A stretch of 6,088 nucleotides of DNA from Nitrososphaerales archaeon. GTDB taxonomy: Archaea; Thermoproteota; Nitrososphaeria; Nitrososphaerales; Nitrososphaeraceae. The translations under genes were made by a program, and so were the position numbers. The notes under the pieces are model-generated. The model was not told where the DNA came from, ran no database searches, and saw nothing but the letters and a program-made list of their open reading frames with translations. Shown here piece after piece: positions 5,567 through 6,088 of this stretch; position 1 is the stretch's first letter, and every line of letters starts with the position of its first letter. Where the stretch lies: assembly GCA_029237515.1 (NCBI GenBank), contig JARBAV010000196.1, positions 1-6,088 of the forward strand, read 5' to 3'.

Positions 5567-5707
5567 AACGAACTAATTGCATTCTCAGACATGTTCTCAA
5601 TGGGGTATCAATATAACTGCTCACTGAATCGAAGTTAACTGATTCGCATATAACCATAACACTTCTGGAAAGACATTGATTCTATGTACTGATGTAGGTG
5701 AATAACA

Positions 5708-6088
5708 TCAAATCATTTTCTTACTTGAAACCATTTCTTTAATTTTGGCTTTGATCTGCGTCAATTCATCAGGAATCTCTGTTGATTTATTAGTCCATAT
5801 CACTGTATGGACTTTGCTCCCTTTAGTTACGATAAGCGTGAATGACAATACACTACTATCATCCTTTTCTATGTCTTTACCAGCTGGATAGTCGGCACTA
5901 AACTCAAAGAATCTATTACCTTTAAAATATTCTCTCAAAGTTTCCTCATCTGAATCAGCCAACGTCTTCTGTACCAGGTTTGAGCCGGTCATATCAGTAG
6001 AAGCTTTAATTTCCTTCGTTGCTGAATCATACGAGACTATGAGATATTTGTTGCTCAAACCCCCTGATTCAGTATATTTGAAACTAAA
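5708..6088 (-). CDS. C-terminal part of a small protein resembling emfourin-type protease inhibitors (5' end outside window)
   Basis: The frame is open from the right edge to the TGA at 5708-5710, giving 126 visible residues. A TTG at 6056-6058 is a possible start but probably not the real one: the codons before it read FSFKYTESGG, a conserved-looking strand and Gly-Gly turn that belongs to the domain. The pattern is a strand with 'ESGG', then 'DSDEETLREYF', 'NRFFEF', a second strand pair ('SFTLIVTKGSKVHTVIW') and a last helix after 'IPDELTQI'. This recalls the emfourin (protealysin inhibitor) domain and small secreted thaumarchaeal proteins of the same build. That is pattern recall, not a search. 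A signal peptide, if any, would lie outside the window. It is convergent with the ABC operon and 185 bases away. Confidence 0.65.
   Translation of the reverse strand, partial: FSFKYTESGGLSNKYLIVSYDSATKEIKASTDMTGSNLVQKTLADSDEETLREYFKGNRFFEFSADYPAGKDIEKDDSSVLSFTLIVTKGSKVHTVIWTNKSTEIPDELTQIKAKIKEMVSSKKMI

Noticed and set aside
5708..6058. Treating the right-edge gene as complete from TTG 6058
   Set aside because: The frame remains open to the edge, and the codons before the TTG encode a domain-like strand and Gly-Gly turn, so the true start is probably outside.

Overview
The window looks like a low-GC archaeal chromosome segment, most probably from an ammonia-oxidising thaumarchaeon of the Nitrososphaera/Nitrosocosmicus kind. 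The grounds are: TATA-type core promoters about 25 bases ahead of likely transcript starts, few strong Shine-Dalgarno sites, TTG starts, T-tract terminators, and small proteins whose sequence style I associate with that group. There is no rRNA, tRNA, CRISPR array, transposase or integrase in the window, so the placement rests on protein style and promoter architecture only.

Left part (1-1441): a two-gene minus-strand unit. Its first gene (649-1062) is a small thaumarchaeal-type protein gene interrupted by one in-frame TAA. The frame continues unshifted on the far side, so it reads as a recent nonsense mutation or a gene now read as two pieces. Its final stop overlaps the ribosome binding site of the second gene, an SRPBCC/START-like protein (236-634, TTG start). 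A 379-base divergent region separates this unit from a plus-strand NADP(H)-type short-chain dehydrogenase (1442-2149), which has a TATA-like box placed for a leaderless transcript.

Middle part (2150-3697): a 364-base gene-free stretch with T-rich terminator-like repeats, then a minus-strand HtrA/Deg-type serine protease with one PDZ domain, a complete catalytic triad and no visible signal peptide or membrane anchor. Its promoter is back-to-back with one on the plus strand. The two TATA elements form a perfect 13-base inverted repeat, so the protease and the transporter operon to its right may be controlled together.

Right part (3698-6088): an ABC-2 exporter operon, with a DrrA-like ATPase (TTG start, acidic tail made from GAT repeats) overlapping a six-helix DrrB-like permease. 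It is followed by a T-tract terminator and, convergent to it, a minus-strand gene that runs off the right edge. The visible part of that gene resembles emfourin-type protease inhibitor domains.

The genes suggest general housekeeping and stress functions (protein quality control, export, redox chemistry, small-ligand binding) rather than a dedicated defence or mobile system. I see no convincing undescribed multi-gene system. The most informative oddities are the in-frame stop at 868-870, the symmetrical divergent promoter at 3512-3553, and a related short motif with an 11-codon micro-ORF upstream of both the dehydrogenase and the transporter.
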